DNA of 64,000 nt from Xenopus tropicalis (GCF_000004195.4 NC_030677.2:115035036-115099035); one strand, 5' to 3'. Positions 24,904 through 39,500 are shown, counted from the stretch's first letter. The notes: generated by a model not told the origin, from the sequence alone. Numbers and translations: made by a program.

Positions 24904-25242
24904 GACCATAGGATGGCAGAAGACTTTGTTGCTTTGGGGTAGGGGGATGTCTTTGGGACAGTAGAAAAGTAATAGTTTGAGACAAAGAAAGTAAGTAATA
25001 CCAGTTAAAGTAAGTAATACCACTTATTTTCTTTGTCCCAAACTTTTTTTGCAACAATATTGTAACTAGGACTGCTTACCCCTTTATTCTCTAGGTGGGA
25101 TGGATGATTGGAAATCTGTGTTCTATCTGGTACATACAACTAGAAAATGTAATATAAAATGTTCAAAAAATATGAAAAATCATATAACTATTGTATATTT
25201 TTAATTAAAATTTCATCAAGATATTTTTTTTTCAGCAAAGCC

Positions 25243-26796
25243 ATGCAACGCTCTTTTAGTCATCACTATATTGGCACCATATGGCAAATGGGTGCACGAT
25301 TTTCCACAGCAATAATCCCTAAGCCTTTATCAAATCCTGAAGTATTTTACACCAAGCTGTTTATAAACAACGAATGGCGTGATGCAGTAAGCGGAAGAAG
25401 ATTTCCAACAGTGGATCCATGTACTGGAGAAGTGATTACACATGTAGCTGAGGCTGACAAGGCCGATATTGATGCTGCAGTTAAAGCAGCAAGAGAAGCC
25501 TTTAAGCAGGGGTCTCCATGGCGAAGTATGGATGCATCACAGCGTGGGCAGTTGCTTCACCGCCTTGCAGATCTTATTGAAAGAGATAAAATCTATCTAG
25601 CATCTTTGGAAACCATGGATAATGGCAAGCCGTTTGCTGACAGTTTTGCAATAGATCTAAGTACAGTCGTTAAGGTGTATAGATATTATGCAGGCTTTGC
25701 AGACAAGGTCCATGGAAAAACTATACCCCTGGATGGTAACTACTTTTGCTATACAAGACATGAACCTGTTGGGGTCTGTGGCCAGATTATTCCATGGAAT
25801 TTCCCATTGGTAATGCAGGGGTGGAAGCTGGGCCCTGCACTTGCCACTGGAAATACAGTTGTAATGAAGGTTGCTGAGCAGACACCGCTCTCTGCATTGT
25901 ACATTGCATCCTTGATAAAAGAAGCTGGATATCCTCCAGGCGTTGTGAATATATTAACAGGTTTTGGGCCTACGGCTGGAGCAGCTTTAGCACAACATAT
26001 GGATGTTGACAAAATAGCTTTCACTGGCTCTACTGAGGTTGGCAGATTGATTCAGAAAGCAGCAGGTTCAACTAACCTGAAAAGAGTGACCCTTGAACTG
26101 GGTGGTAAAAGTCCATGCATTGTCATGGCAGATGCAGACCTAGAGCAAGCTGTGGAACAGTGTCATGAGGCTTTGTTTTTTAACATGGGTCAGTGTTGCG
26201 CTGCAGGTTCCAGAACATTTGTGGAGGAAAATGTCTACGATGAATTTCTTGAAAGAACCGTGGAGAAAGCAAAATTAAGAAAAGTGGGCAACCCGTTTGA
26301 CCTAGACACAAAGCATGGCCCTCAGATAAATAAGGAACAATTTGACAAGATCCTTGGCTATATTAAAAGCGGCAAAACAGAAGGTGCTAAACTTATGTGC
26401 GGTGGGGAGCGCTATGGAGATAAAGGCTTTTTCATCAAACCCACTGTCTTTGCCAATGTTCAGGACAATATGAAAATCGCAAGGGAAGAAATATTTGGCC
26501 CAGTGCAGCCAGTGTTTAAGTTTAAATCAATAAAGGAAGTTATTGAAAGAGCCAATAACACAAGCTATGGGCTAGCAGCTGGCATATTTACAAGAGACTT
26601 AGATAAAGCAATGCTTCTTACACAGGCACTGCGAGCTGGGACAGTATGGGTTAATACTTACAACATTGTGACCTGTCAGACACCATTTGGAGGCTTTAAA
26701 GAATCTGGTAATGGACGAGAACTTGGTGAAGATGGGCTGAAAGCATACACAGAAGTGAAAACAGTCACAATGAAAATATCTCATAAGAAATCCTAA
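25243..26796 (+). CDS. aldh1b1: Mitochondrial aldehyde dehydrogenase ALDH1B1, single coding exon
   Basis: NAD-dependent oxidation of aldehydes (acetaldehyde, retinal and lipid aldehydes in the mammalian enzyme) in the mitochondrial matrix. The open frame runs upstream to 25159, but a 3' splice site (T-rich tract, AG at 25234-25235) directly precedes ATGCAACGC, so I start at 25243. That gives 517 residues, the length of human ALDH1B1 and ALDH2. Residues 1-22 are basic and Ser/Thr-rich without acidic residues, fitting a mitochondrial presequence. Catalytic and NAD-site residues are present: N186 in IIPWNF, K209 in [16 protein letters not shown] at 260-267, E285 in LELGGK, and the nucleophile C319 in [11 protein letters not shown], where most paralogues read CCC. 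The residue matching ALDH2 E487 is E504. An intronless coding region and adjacency to igfbpl1 favour ALDH1B1 over the multi-exon ALDH2. AATAAA occurs at the stop and at 26916. No break is seen. Confidence 0.95.
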   Translation: MQRSFSHHYIGTIWQMGARFSTAIIPKPLSNPEVFYTKLFINNEWRDAVSGRRFPTVDPCTGEVITHVAEADKADIDAAVKAAREAFKQGSPWRSMDASQRGQLLHRLADLIERDKIYLASLETMDNGKPFADSFAIDLSTVVKVYRYYAGFADKVHGKTIPLDGNYFCYTRHEPVGVCGQIIPWNFPLVMQGWKLGPALATGNTVVMKVAEQTPLSALYIASLIKEAGYPPGVVNILTGFGPTAGAALAQHMDVDKIAFTGSTEVGRLIQKAAGSTNLKRVTLELGGKSPCIVMADADLEQAVEQCHEALFFNMGQCCAAGSRTFVEENVYDEFLERTVEKAKLRKVGNPFDLDTKHGPQINKEQFDKILGYIKSGKTEGAKLMCGGERYGDKGFFIKPTVFANVQDNMKIAREEIFGPVQPVFKFKSIKEVIERANNTSYGLAAGIFTRDLDKAMLLTQALRAGTVWVNTYNIVTCQTPFGGFKESGNGRELGEDGLKAYTEVKTVTMKISHKKS

Positions 26797-28274
26797 ATAA
26801 AAAAATCCCACTCCATATGTGTGATTCTGCCATGCAACAGATTGTGAGTCAGTATCATTTAAAAAACCAATAGCTCCAAATTAAAAATAACCATTATCAT
26901 TTCCAAGTTCTAACCAATAAAATGATTATATGCATCATTTTGGAAAATAATTGTGGTGTTTCATAGAGAAAAAGCACAAATGAAAACATAAAATGTATTT
27001 AAATGCTAGGAATGTGTTACAACTCTCATTATTCCCAGCCTAAAGCAAAGTCTATAGGCAGGATGCCACTGCTAACACATTCCTAATGGCCAATGCCAGT
27101 TGTAAATAGTCCTGTAAGTGAACATATTCTTGTACATGTATAATTAAGCATGTGGCAAAAGTAACAAAAACAAAATGTGTGTGGCTCATGCATGTTTATG
27201 ACACACTTTAATTACAGTTATATGTAAAGGATGAGAGCACTGTGCCCGTAGTTCATACCAAGGAAATTACTTGTGCAGTTTCTTTATTAACTTTGCTATC
27301 AGCTGATTGTAAAGATACAACCAAGACAAAAGATGTAGCAGTTCTTTTACAACTGATTGTTATTCCTGCAAACAATGCAGACATGTTCACTCTTCTTTCT
27401 AATAAGAACATTTACTTGTTCATGGTGTGATCCCAATGGAGCCAATTTGGATGGATCAGTTTTGAATAACAGACCATGAAACGGATAGGACTTACTATAA
27501 AGTTAGAGCGGTTCAGCATATAATAGCGGATATAGACTCCCCTGTACATCCCAATAGAGAAGCTTTATTCTCAGTTACATGGAGTAGCAGATGCTTCTTG
27601 GTGTTGGTGTTTCTATTTCTGTTTTTAGAGTTTGACTATCCACTAACCTGTCACCCAATGTCAATATTTTGCACCTGAAACTTTAAATTGTTTAGAATCA
27701 TCAATCAGATTACTGTGATATCGTCCGTAGCAGTTGAGCAGGAAGCGTGGCAGGGGTTGGGGCCAGGGTAGAACATGGCCAGGACTGGAGGCATGGCCAA
27801 TAAGAATCCAGATCACTTCAGTCAAGTTAGTACTTGTATATTTACATTGGCACTAATAACAGCAATAATTTGACTGATCTGAAAGTGTTTTTCATTGCTT
27901 TTGAATGTTTTTTGTGCACTTAGATTTGAAAGGATTCACACCACACAGAATTTAGATAAGTATTTAATTTGATGATTTTAAAAGCCAGAAATGCAAAATT
28001 CAAGCAGATTTTTTTTTACTATTGATGACTAAGAACTTAATTATCATGTACAAACCAGTGATGTTTTACAGACAAATTAAAATTGATATTAACTTCTGCT
28101 GTATGTCAGTGTCTTTGTTCTATTAGAAATATGCAGCATGCTTAATAACAGCACCATTAGCAAATATTTGAACAGAGTCTTCAGTATTATAAACCAAGTT
28201 GCACATTGTAAACCAACGCAGATATAAAATAACTATTTCAGGAATTGAAAAATTCTTAATTTTACTTATAGTAT

Positions 28275-28554
28275 CAGTGTCGGACTGAGATGGCAGGGGC
28301 CCACCAGAAAACCCTGGACCATGGGCACACTCTTAGAATGTTAATTCCTCCTCTCCTCCCTCAAACTCTTTATTATCCTAGTCTCTTTACTCTACATACT
28401 ATACTCTATTCTTCCATCTATCAAGCTGCCTTGTTCCCATACAGAAATAGGGAATGACCATGAAATAGGCTAAATAGTTAGAAGCAGGAGGGCCCACTGA
28501 CACCTAGGCCCACCGGGAGTTTTCCTGGTATCCAGGTGGGCCAGTCTGACACTC
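28275..28554. mobile_element. hAT MITE, CAGTGTCGGACTGG family (inverted)
   Basis: CAGTGTCGGACTGAG to GGCCAGTCTGACACTC, flanked by TATAGTAT and TATAGTAC (7 of 8). Confidence 0.85.
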
Positions 28555-28556
28555 TA

Positions 28557-28690
28557 TAGTACGGATATGGGATCCACTATCTGGAAACCTGTTATCCTGA
28601 AAGATCCAAATTACGGAAAGGCCATTTCCCATAGTTTCCATTATAAGCAAATAATTTGGTGCTAAGATATAGCTGCTGGATGACAGAATT
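28557..28690. mobile_element. MITE, TACAGGTATGGGATC family (fragment)
   Basis: GATATGGGATCCACTATCTG to about GCTAAGATATAGCTG, abutting the hAT MITE. Confidence 0.6.
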
Positions 28691-29193
28691 TTTAAATGTA
28701 AATACAATTTTCACTTTTGAATATTACTGATTTTTTAGTTTTCTTTTTATAGTTTTTGAATTACTGGTTTTCTTTTTGGGGGGTTACACACCCTGCCAGC
28801 AAATAAACTATTGCTCTGTTATGCAACAATGTTATTGTTATTTTCTTATTGCTTATCTTTCTGTTCAGGCCTTTAACCTAATCATATTCCAATCTCTTAT
28901 TCAAACTACTGCCTGGTTCCTAGGGTAAATTGGACCATAGCAACCATATAGCTGCAAAAAAATCCAAACTGGAGAGCTGCTGAACAAACACTAAATAATT
29001 CAACAACCACATAAAATGACAAATTGCAAATGTCAATATCTGCATTGTTAATGCATCATACTAAAAGTTAACTTAAAGGTGCTTCTGAAGCCAATGATTT
29101 TTGGAAGCGTAAATGACATATATTTTACATATGTTTGTATAAAAAACATTAAAAAAAAATCAGTATAAAATTATTAAGTCTTCTTATACAGCA

Positions 29194-29234
29194 TTAAAAA
29201 TTCAGGAAATCCACCGGGGTCTCTTGCTTTGTAC
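29194..29234 (-). CDS. igfbpl1: igfbpl1 putative last exon
   Basis: An acceptor (CATTCAG) is followed by 41 bases that, joined in phase 1 to exon 4, read STKQETPVDFLNF and a stop. IGFBP7 also ends in a short last exon. The evidence is only splice phase and a plausible tail, so the read-through end in exon 4 remains possible. Confidence 0.5.
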
Positions 29235-32200
29235 CTGAATGAAAGAACAGAAAGACACGTAATTAGGGTATGATGATTTTTTTATCTGATGAAAAGAATA
29301 TTTGTTGGCTAGTGATGAGCAAATCTGTCTTTTTTGACACACAACATTTTTTTGAGGCGCACAACATATTTTTGACACTCGCAAATTTTTTGTTGACGTA
29401 CAGTAAATTTTTTTTTTTGCTGCAAATTTTTGTGTGCATTTCGTGAAAAAATTTGCCAATGGCGAAACGTGGAAATTTGCAGCAAATTATTATTTAGTGC
29501 CTAATACTGCACCTTTGTGCACCATAGTAGGATCAAGAGGCAAACTGTGCATGGTACTAGTAGTAATGGTCACAGGTTATAGCAAGCGCATTGTGCATGG
29601 CATGTTAATGGGAACAATTTTGTGCCTATTGTAGCCATTAGTATTGCACCTTCACATATTAGGGGTTTATGTCAAATTTTCCTCAGCTTTACAAACCTCT
29701 AAATTACAAAATGAGAGTTTAGCTTTGCAAGCTTAGACATAACGGAAGTCATATACTAAAGCCCACTGTATGAAAAGGAAGCCAGATGGTTTAATAGGAA
29801 GGTATTTATCATGAAGCTAATAACTAATAGAAGAGTTATGAAACATATGGAATGATATTCAGCTGCCATTTAAAAAAGGCGTTGTAGTTAAGGGATGGGG
29901 TATATTGGTTCCTGTTCTTGGGTTCAGGGAAGGATGCAAATTACCACAATGTCAATGAAAGATATAATGGCTTATTTACAAAAAATGGGAGCAGTCTATG
30001 AGTGAAAAAAATGGCATTTATTAAAGGTAGTTTTGTCTAAAGCTAGTCCTTGTATTTACACAATGCATTAATCAAAATGTGAGTTTAGAACTTAATACAT
30101 AAAAACTCACCCATGTTGTATTCATTCCTTTAGAAGCCTATTTATCAATGGGTGAACGTAAGAGTTCACCTTTTGATAAATACTGTTCTAAAAATCCCAT
30201 AGGAATGAATAGAATTTGGGTTTTTATGTATTAAGTTTTAAACTCACTGCCCCTAGTTGCTCTTGTCACTGCTGGGTTCGTCCTGCCTCCTCTCACAAAA
30301 CACAAGCAATGCACCTTGCTTGTAGGGGAACCCTGGTGCTTACATCAATAAATGAAGCCTAATTACTGAAGAATAGGGAGCACACAACATTTTTAAACTG
30401 AGCGCTGAAATGACAACATCCTGACACCAAAATTGATCAGCATAAATGCAGTCACTTCGCATCGAATTGCATGTTTTAATGCATTGTCTTAAATTGCTCC
30501 AGGCACACCATCACCTTGTGGCAATATTTTAATTGTGGCCAAAATTACACTTTGCACACTGCACTAGCATTTATAAATGAGCCAATATAAACTAATTCCA
30601 TTTGATCAAACCTATTCATTCAACAAACCTTCACTGTTGAATATGTAACTAACATAGTGATTATTTGTACATGTCTTTTTGCTGGAATAGAGATTTGCAG
30701 CTATGGGTAAGTACTCCAGTGATACTTTTGCCTCTAGACAACATGACCAGATCAGGAATTTGTTGAATCATTTTATGATAATCAAATAACATTGATCTGA
30801 TTGTGAGGACTGCGACCCAATCCATTTAGAGGTGGGCAAATTAACCTGCATAAACCCGCTGGATTCTTAAGAAAAACCAAATGATCAGACGGTAGGTTGC
30901 ATGTTTGCTTGGCATGCAGTGATGTTTTGTCAATTCAACTGAAAAAGTCCAATTGGACCACATCAATTATGTGCAGCAATATATAAAGATTAAGATCTAA
31001 CACAAAAAAAACAACTGGCTAACACACATTACAAGTGGTCTTTGCTGAATATTTTTCCATTACCTCATTACACCTTACTTGCAGAACCACCGTGGTTTCG
31101 TCTCTTGATCCTACGAGCATTATGCTCGGTGACTTTTATAGATCCATCAGCCCATGTTTCTCCAACCATATTGGTTGCATGACATTGGTATGTACCTTCA
31201 TCTTCTTTCGTCAGTGGACTGATCTGAAGAACAATACATGATGACAATGCATTTTGGTTTATTAGGAAAAATGAGTTTTCAGAAAAATCTTTTTTTTTCT
31301 AGCTGTGCTTCTTTTCAGAAAAATCTGCCCTGGCCAGGGAGCAAACTTTGAGCCTTTTATTACATGAAGAGTTTTTCCACTTTGAATAAACAGCAAAAAA
31401 ATACTGATTAAAAATACAAGTATAAAAAAAACTTGATTAGATAAAATGGGGAAAAAAACCTGAATACCTTGAATTGTGTGTTTACAAGTGCAAAAAAACT
31501 CTAAATGAATAAATATTTTAAGTTTTGCCTAGGACAACTCCCATCAACTTCTACATGACCTTGCAAGCTTTTCAATGCCAAAGTTTTACATTTGAGTTTT
31601 TCAAGTTTTTTTTAGCTCAAAAAATACATGACAAAGTTATAATCTGAGTTTGTGATTAATAGCCACAGAGGAATACTTTTCAGTAGATGTAAGATGTTAG
31701 TGATCATAGACTCACCATAACCCAGCCAGTGCATTCATGACGAGAGGGACCACCACGGACTTGGACTGCAACATTTATTCTATCTCCTGGCAACTCCTCA
31801 AACAGTTTTATTCCTTGTGGAGACTCTGTGACCTTCACAATAAGCAATCATAGTTATTTATAACTATAAATAGTAATGGAAATGCTGCATAAACAAATAC
31901 AATTTAACACTGTAAAGCTGGCCACACTAATTACTTGCTATGAATATATTGGAAGCCTTTACAACAGCACATTGGTAAACATTTGCAAAAGAAAGAATAG
32001 GGCACATGGGTTATCTACACAAAGTTTGGTGGAGACCCTTCTACTTACTGCCAATTTCTTAATCCCATATGCTCCTTCCATCACCATTTTATATGCTCAG
32101 ATTGGGATGGGATTGGGAAAAGTTGTGAAGGATCTAAGGGGCCAATTACGTTTTCATGGGGCGCTCTTTACAAACACTTGTGCCCCAGGGTGTGCTGCAC

Positions 32201-33509
32201 TTTGCTCTTTGCACTTGATGGAAAATCCATAGGGCAGGCAGTAGGGACAGGATGCCATGCAGTCTGTGCCTCCTACTGGTCCTTAACTTGCATGTCTGAA
32301 TGATATGCAAGTTAGGGAACAAGTAGGGGGCTCCTGGCCCCTAACTAACCCCTAAATTGTATATAATTCAAACTCTCATGCCCCAGAGAAATGTAATTGA
32401 CCACCATTCACCACCAAGGTGGATATGTGTCCATTAACATAAATTCTGCAACAAACAAAAAGAATGAGGGAAAGTTACTCCCGCTATAATGGAGCTAATG
32501 GTAAAATAGGTAGGGCAGGGAATAGACAGATACCACAAAAAATAAAAGAAAAAAAATGCACTCTTTCTTTAAAAAAAACATTAGGTTAAAAAACATAAGT
32601 GGCTAATGTAGAACAAACAGCCTGATGCATTTCGGGAGAAAACCTTGATCATAGGCTAGGAATAGGTAGATAGGCTAAGTGTATTGAATGTATAGAAGCC
32701 AGTTGCCCCTCTTTATCCCATATGACACTCAGATGGCTACTATAAATTTATTAAAGCATTTAACTGGAAAAAGTCAGGAACGTAAACTGGCTCATGGATG
32801 GCCAGCCTACCAATGTTGCTAAGGCTTAGCTAGCGTGCTAGGCTTGCCATCCATGGGCCAATTTTGCTGCTGACTCAGCTACTCCTGATTGATTCACCAG
32901 CTTATAGGTCCATGAACTGGTTCAGAATGTTAGCTACACTGATTAAAATTTGGTCAAGGTTCAGATTGGCTCAGAAGTAAAATCCAGTGTGCCAGTGGTC
33001 TAGTGGAACTGCTCAGGATTCCACTGTTCTGTTGGATGCAATTATTGGTCTGGGGATCAAAGAATACAATAAATCTGATCCAACCCTGCACATGGGTGGT
33101 CAGATTGAACCAAGTTCCACTCATTTGGTAACCTTGTCAAACAAGAGTGTAAAGCTAGCTTTTACGTGCAATTAATACAGGTATAGATTTTTATAAGTTC
33201 CCATTCTGTACCTTTTTCCAAGTGATGATGGGGGTTGGGACTGCTTTTACTTCACATGATAAGTAAACTTGGGATCCAGTGACATTGCGAATCTTCCTTG
33301 GTGAAGCAATGATCAAAGGAGCTGTGAGAATAGACAATACAGACTTACAAATAAGGCAAAAATAGGTTTAAGGTACCACAACTGGACTCACAAAGTATGC
33401 AAAGTGCCTCATCTAACCTACAAGTTTGTAACTGCACTGAAATATGAAATGCATTGTTTGGCTAATTTTATCATGAATGAATGTTCTATTACCACTTACA
33501 TATATACAT

Positions 33510-33568
<59 letters not shown>

Positions 33569-36500
33569 AAATGTCAGATGTTGTACATTGCTTTACTATA
33601 TATAGATATCACTAACGTTTTCCAGGTGCAGTAACAGATAGCAACCAATCAGCAGGTAGCATTATATAATATTTAATAGGTCACCTATTTTAAAGTAAAC
33701 ATCTTATTGGCTGCTATGGGTTACTGCTTCTGGGCAAACATAGTGCCTGTTATTACATATGAGGGTAAGTCTATGGCAAAGCAAAGCAAGTTTTTTCTGC
33801 ATTCACTGCCCATGCACCTCATGACATCAGACTGCATCTACAAACTCCTAGATCATGCCCCTTTTGGCCTCTTGTTTGGGATTATAACAAAAAAAGTCAG
33901 TCTATGACAGGTGATAATGATATTTGTGGCAGAAAAGCCTGGGAGAAAATGGCAGCTTTGGAAATGGTAATATAGGCTTTAAAGAACCTTACGGAAAATG
34001 GAAGGCAGACATCAAAGAGGCAAATACCATAATACTATAATAATTCCAAGCACAAAAAAAGCATGAAGGATCATTTATTATGATCTGGGCAGACTGAGAC
34101 GTGCAAAAGAAGACAGTTAAAGGAAGTGAGTGCAACATCTCACTGATGTGCAGGATAGGCAATTTAGCCTACGTGCCTCACCCCACCCGCCCATTTTACA
34201 TACAGTACTGCTGAACACAGTGTGGAAGACAGGGTGCAAAGTGTAAAGGAGCCCTATGGTGGCCACTAAATAAAAGCAGATTTTTGGCAAGAGAGTTGAT
34301 TTAGGAAAGACTACTAGTACCTTAAATGTAACTTCTAAGCTAGAAGAAGAAGAATAGGACTGGTCAGAAAACAAAAAAAGATGTAATTTATACTAGACTG
34401 TTCAATCTGGATGTTTGCTTCAAATAATTCACTCTAACCCTTTGAAAACACTGTTAATACAGAATGATAAACTAAAAACAGGCTAATTAGCAAACTGTTT
34501 ATTAAATTTGTCTTTTTTTATGGTAATAGTTTTGCAAGCGGTTTCTTGATTAGAGCCTAATGTATGCACTCATTCACAGAAAGGTAATTTTCTTTTTAAA
34601 CAAAGCAGTGGGAGAGATCATTATAATGTACACACTGGTGACCCACTGTGTCCATCCATTACATTAGGAAATGAAGTCTGAATGAAAGGTTTCTTCTGTC
34701 ACTGAATAATGAACATCCCACGCGGGTGCTCAGACCCCTGCAGACACATTGGCAGCTGGCAGTGGTCACATCAAGTCTCCAAATTGCATCAAAGCCAAAG
34801 AAGTGCCATCTGCTCTAAGACATGCTCTCTGTAAATTTACCATTAAAACAAGTCTATCTGAAACTGTAAGTGCCTAATTGACTGTGTTGAGACAGAATGC
34901 AGCTCACAGAAAACCCTCAAATTGTTCCCTTTGGGCCCAAGCATTAATACCTGCCAAGTGCCTTCTGTACCCATTGTTGTCTCTTTGATGGTTTTAACAC
35001 GGTTTCTCCTGACTTGACATCTAAGCTCCCTACAAACAGCTAGAATGTGAAGTATCAGTGCAGAGTGCTTTCAAATGTTATGAAATTGGTGCAAAGCATT
35101 TTTGCCACCTTGTTCTAATGTAAATGAGATAATCTCACTTAATGTAGAAGTCTACTGTTTTCTACAAACTGATGCCATAATCAATTGTAAGAAATAACTG
35201 GCAGCTGCTAGCCCTTACAACAAAGATGCAGGGCACAGAATATTTTATTGCTAAACATGTGAGTACACACAGCAAACAGGGGTTTGGCATTAGACTCAAT
35301 TAGGAATCATTCTAAATCTGATTCTTGTCCATAAGTCTAAATACATAAATCCATTTTTGCTCTCTAGTCTCTGCTTATAAAAACACATTCATGGTTTGTT
35401 TCACCTATACAATGATCATTGTTTGATGTTTATTTAAAATTAAAGAAACACTCAGTTAACGTTTTGCTGACACAGGACATTCTATACATGCATCACACAG
35501 ATCAGATAATCCTTGTGGGTTATTTCCATTTAATTTTTTCTATTTACTATCTGAAGAAAGTGAACACTTGACATTCAGAGTACAATCTAGATTACGGGAC
35601 GAGGATAATCACTACATTTTCTAGGCAATTTAATATAAATATAAAAATAAAAACAAAGATGTAAACAGATGAATGTTAAAGGGGTTGTTCACCTTTAAAT
35701 CAACTTTTAGTATGATTTAGGCAGTGATATTCTGAGATAATGTGCAGCTGGTTTTTATTTTTTATATTTTGTGGTTTTTCACTTATTTAGCTTTTTGATC
35801 AGCAGCTCTCTAGTTTAGAATTAAAGCAGCTATCTGGTTGCTAGGGTCTTGTTTACCTTAGCAACCAGGCAGTAGTTTAAAAGGGAGAGTGAAATATGAA
35901 TAGGAGAGGTACTAAATAGAAAGATAAAAAATAAAAAGTAACAATAACTGTAGCCTCACAGAGCAATTGTTGTTCGGCTTCTGGGGTCAGTGAGCCCCAT
36001 TGGAAAGCTGGAAAGATTTAGAGGTGGAAGATATATAATTTGAAAGCTATAAAAATAAATAATGAAGATCAATTGCAAAGTTGTTAGGAATAGGACATAG
36101 TGCTCAGATGCGTTCACTTTGTGTCAGATTGGTTATTTCAATAAACCCTGCCATTCTATAACATACTAAAAGTTAACACTAAAGTGAATCACCCCTTTAA
36201 ATTGATTAGATTGGGCTTTATTATTCAGTATCTCTCTAACATGGACACTATCATTGAGGTCTCACTGAAAGAAGTGTTGTCACTGCTGTTTCTAGCACTC
36301 AAATGTGTTGGTTATTTCAATAAACCCTGCCAATAAAATACAATAGGAAATTCATCATATTTAGGCCATGTTCACTTGCATTATTGATTCTATGATTCCT
36401 CTGTGTCAGTCAATAGTAAGCTACGGAAAACCTGTCTTCGGAGTGACAACTGTCTCCTTTTCGCTATTGCTCTTATCTTGAAATGAATAACGCACATGCC

Positions 36501-39500
36501 CACAGAACTTGGCAACACAATGATCACCAATTCTACTGTTAACAAACTCTAAAAATACAAAATATTTTATAGAGATGAATACTTTATAAGGAATGACAGA
36601 AAAAGCTTCTATTTTATTATTACGATTATGGGAAGAAAAGCATAAGTAGGCAGTGTTCTAGCAAAATTATCTAGATTCCCTTCTTCCAAAACTTGGGGAA
36701 CATGGTCAGTTTCACAAATGTATGCTAAACCTGCATATGACCTAGTATATTACTATACTCATAGAGCAGCTGTTAATTGCTTGGTCTGTTCTGTCTATTG
36801 TTAATCTACATGGTGCAATGTACTAGTAACCCATAAAAACCAGTTTGTAGCTGGTCACATGTTTGAAATCAAACATTTAAGTAATTATAATTGGTTAAAG
36901 GAATAGTAACACCACAAAATGAAAGTGTTTTAAAGTAATTTAAATATAATTTACTGTTGCCCTGCACTGGTAAAACTGGGGTGTTTGCTTCACGAACATT
37001 ACTACAGTTTATATCAGTGGTCCCCAACCAGTGGCTCGTGAGCAACATGTTGCTCTCCAACCCTTTGGATGTTGCTCTCAGTGGCCTCAAAGCAAGGGCT
37101 TATTTTTGAATTCTTGGCTTGAAGGCAAGTTTTGGAGGCATAAAAACCAGGTGTACTGACAAACAGAGTCTCCTATAGGCTGTCCACATAGGGGCTGCCA
37201 AATAGCCAATAACAGTCCTTATTTGGCACCCCCAGGTACATGTTTCATGCTTGTGTTGCTCCCCAACTCTTTTTACACTTAAATGTGGCTCACGGGTAAA
37301 AAAGGTTGAGGATCCCTGGTTTATATAAATAAGCTGCTGTGTAGCCACGGGGGCAGCCATTCAAGCTGGAAAAAGAAGAAAAGGCACAGGTTACTTAGCA
37401 GATAACAGATAAGGCACCATTGTATTCTACAGAGTTTATCTGTTATCTGCTATACAACCTGTGCCTTTTCTCCTTTTGAATGGCCGCGCCCATGGCTACA
37501 CACCAGGGTATTTCTATAAATTGTAGTAGTGTTTCTGAAACAAACACACAGCTTTTACCAGTGCAGGGCAAAAGTACACTATAGTTTAATTTCTTTGATA
37601 TATTTTCATTTTTTGATGTTACTGTTCCTTTAACAGACCCAGTACAAGCTCTGTGATTCTTATTCCATGACCTTATTAGTGTTGCAGTACCATCTGACAC
37701 ATTTTAATTTTCTGCCTCCAGAATTAAATTACTTAGCAAAAAAAAACATTGAGTACAGGTACAAGGCCAGGTACAACATGTATTTGCAGAGCAGCAGAGT
37801 CTGATTATAACTGATCTGCCCATTAAAGGCATAGCCCATTGCTTTATGCAAGTGGATGATTTCCTGAATAATAGAAGATATTTGTATGCAGAGCAGTATG
37901 AGCTGAACCAAAGGCTTTCTTAATCCCCTCACGAGTTGAGTCAGCTTTATGAATAAAATGTGTGTGAGAAAATCACGGAAGGACGAAGACAGATATACAG
38001 AATAATTAATACAAAATGAAAGGGCATCTTCCATCTAGAATGCATAAAAACCCTGATATAATTTCTCCCAGTTCCAAATGTAATCAAGTACATTCTCTTT
38101 GAAAAATAAATATATATTAGAATACAAATCTTAAGGGACTTAAAGATTTAGGTAATTTACTTATACAAAACCAGTTTTATTTATATAGATATAATGTATC
38201 ATTTAACCCTTGTTTAATTTTTTATCAAAGGGCTGCTGTAACTTTAAAAATGTACAATAACAATTCTGGGGCAGAAAGGAACTTTCCTGTACATTTGAAT
38301 CTCTAGCTAAAATGAAAGAGGAAGGTTCAAACAGCTCAATTAACGCAATAAATAAAAAAAAAAGTGCAGTGTAGAAATTGTATGCTTAGTATAAACCTGT
38401 GCAAAGAAACGCCTATTTTATAAACTCTAAACAACTTAATATAATGTTTGAATTACAGCCTGCTTCCAATGTGTTGCTATAGGATTTATTATCTGAAATG
38501 ATTGGGACCTGGGGTTTTCCATATAAGGGATCCTTCCATAAATTGGATAACATGCCAAAAGTCTACTATAAACAATGAAATAAACCAAATAGGGTTGCTT
38601 TACCACCAATATGGAAGTATGCTTAGCTTAGTTACAATCAAGTACAAGGTTAAGTGTTAATATTACGGAATACAAGGAAATTACAAATACATTGCTTACA
38701 GTGTACTCTATGGCAGATGGACTTCTTGTAATTTGGAACTTTCTGGATATTGGGTTTCTGGATGGGAGATCTCATACCTATACTCCAGATACTGATTGCT
38801 AAGTTGGGACACACACAAATCAACAAGATATGCATTTTCATTGTGTATCTAACCACATTAACATTAATATATTTTATATGTTATTATACTGCACAATGTG
38901 AAATGATAACATTTTGTGGACAGAGAGGCTTATTTATGAACACAAGGTACAGGGCAAAGTGCAAAAATAAAAGGAAAAACTGTGTCCATCCAAATGTTGC
39001 TCAAAAAGATAACTGCATCTCTACATTTTCTTCTATATTTGGGCCTTAGACTAATATATACCAGTTGTATCCAGTATTAGGTGCAAGGTATAAAATCCAA
39101 GGTGAATGGATACAAGGGAGCCTTGCAATTAACACCTGTCTTGATTAGGGAATAAGGTGGGCTTCCTTTGTGTCACATGCAAGAGACTTGCAGCTAATGC
39201 ATTGCTGGAATATATGCAACACACATTCCCATTAACATAATGAAAACACAAACTCTACTTTGCCGGTGTCTGCAATTATTCTGGAATTTTGGGAAATAAA
39301 GTTCCATTGTGAGTATGAACCACAGTGGATGCAAATGCAACCTTAATTTCAAAGGACTATGCTTGATGCAAAAATTCAAAGCATGTTGCCACCATTCTTA
39401 AAAGGTATATGTGCCACAACACACTCCTTGCACTTGAATATTTTTGGGGAGCACCAATGTGTGTGCTCAACTTGCTGAATTGTGCATACATTGAAGCTAG

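Larger units (their letters stand above)
23348..25158. other. Probable aldh1b1 intron 1
   Basis: If the UTR exon is right this is intronic. Holds the GATA/GACA array, a hAT MITE (24652-24903) and AT-rich unique sequence. Confidence 0.35.
26797..29193. other. Intergenic interval between convergent aldh1b1 and igfbpl1
   Basis: No gene seen. It holds the aldh1b1 3' region, a hAT MITE (28275-28554), an abutting fragment of the TACAGGTATGGG MITE family, and AT-rich unique sequence. Both genes must end their transcripts here. Confidence 0.6.

Noticed and set aside
25159..25242. Upstream 28-codon extension of the aldehyde dehydrogenase frame
   Set aside because: It crosses a T-rich 3' splice site; starting at 25243 gives the family length of 517.
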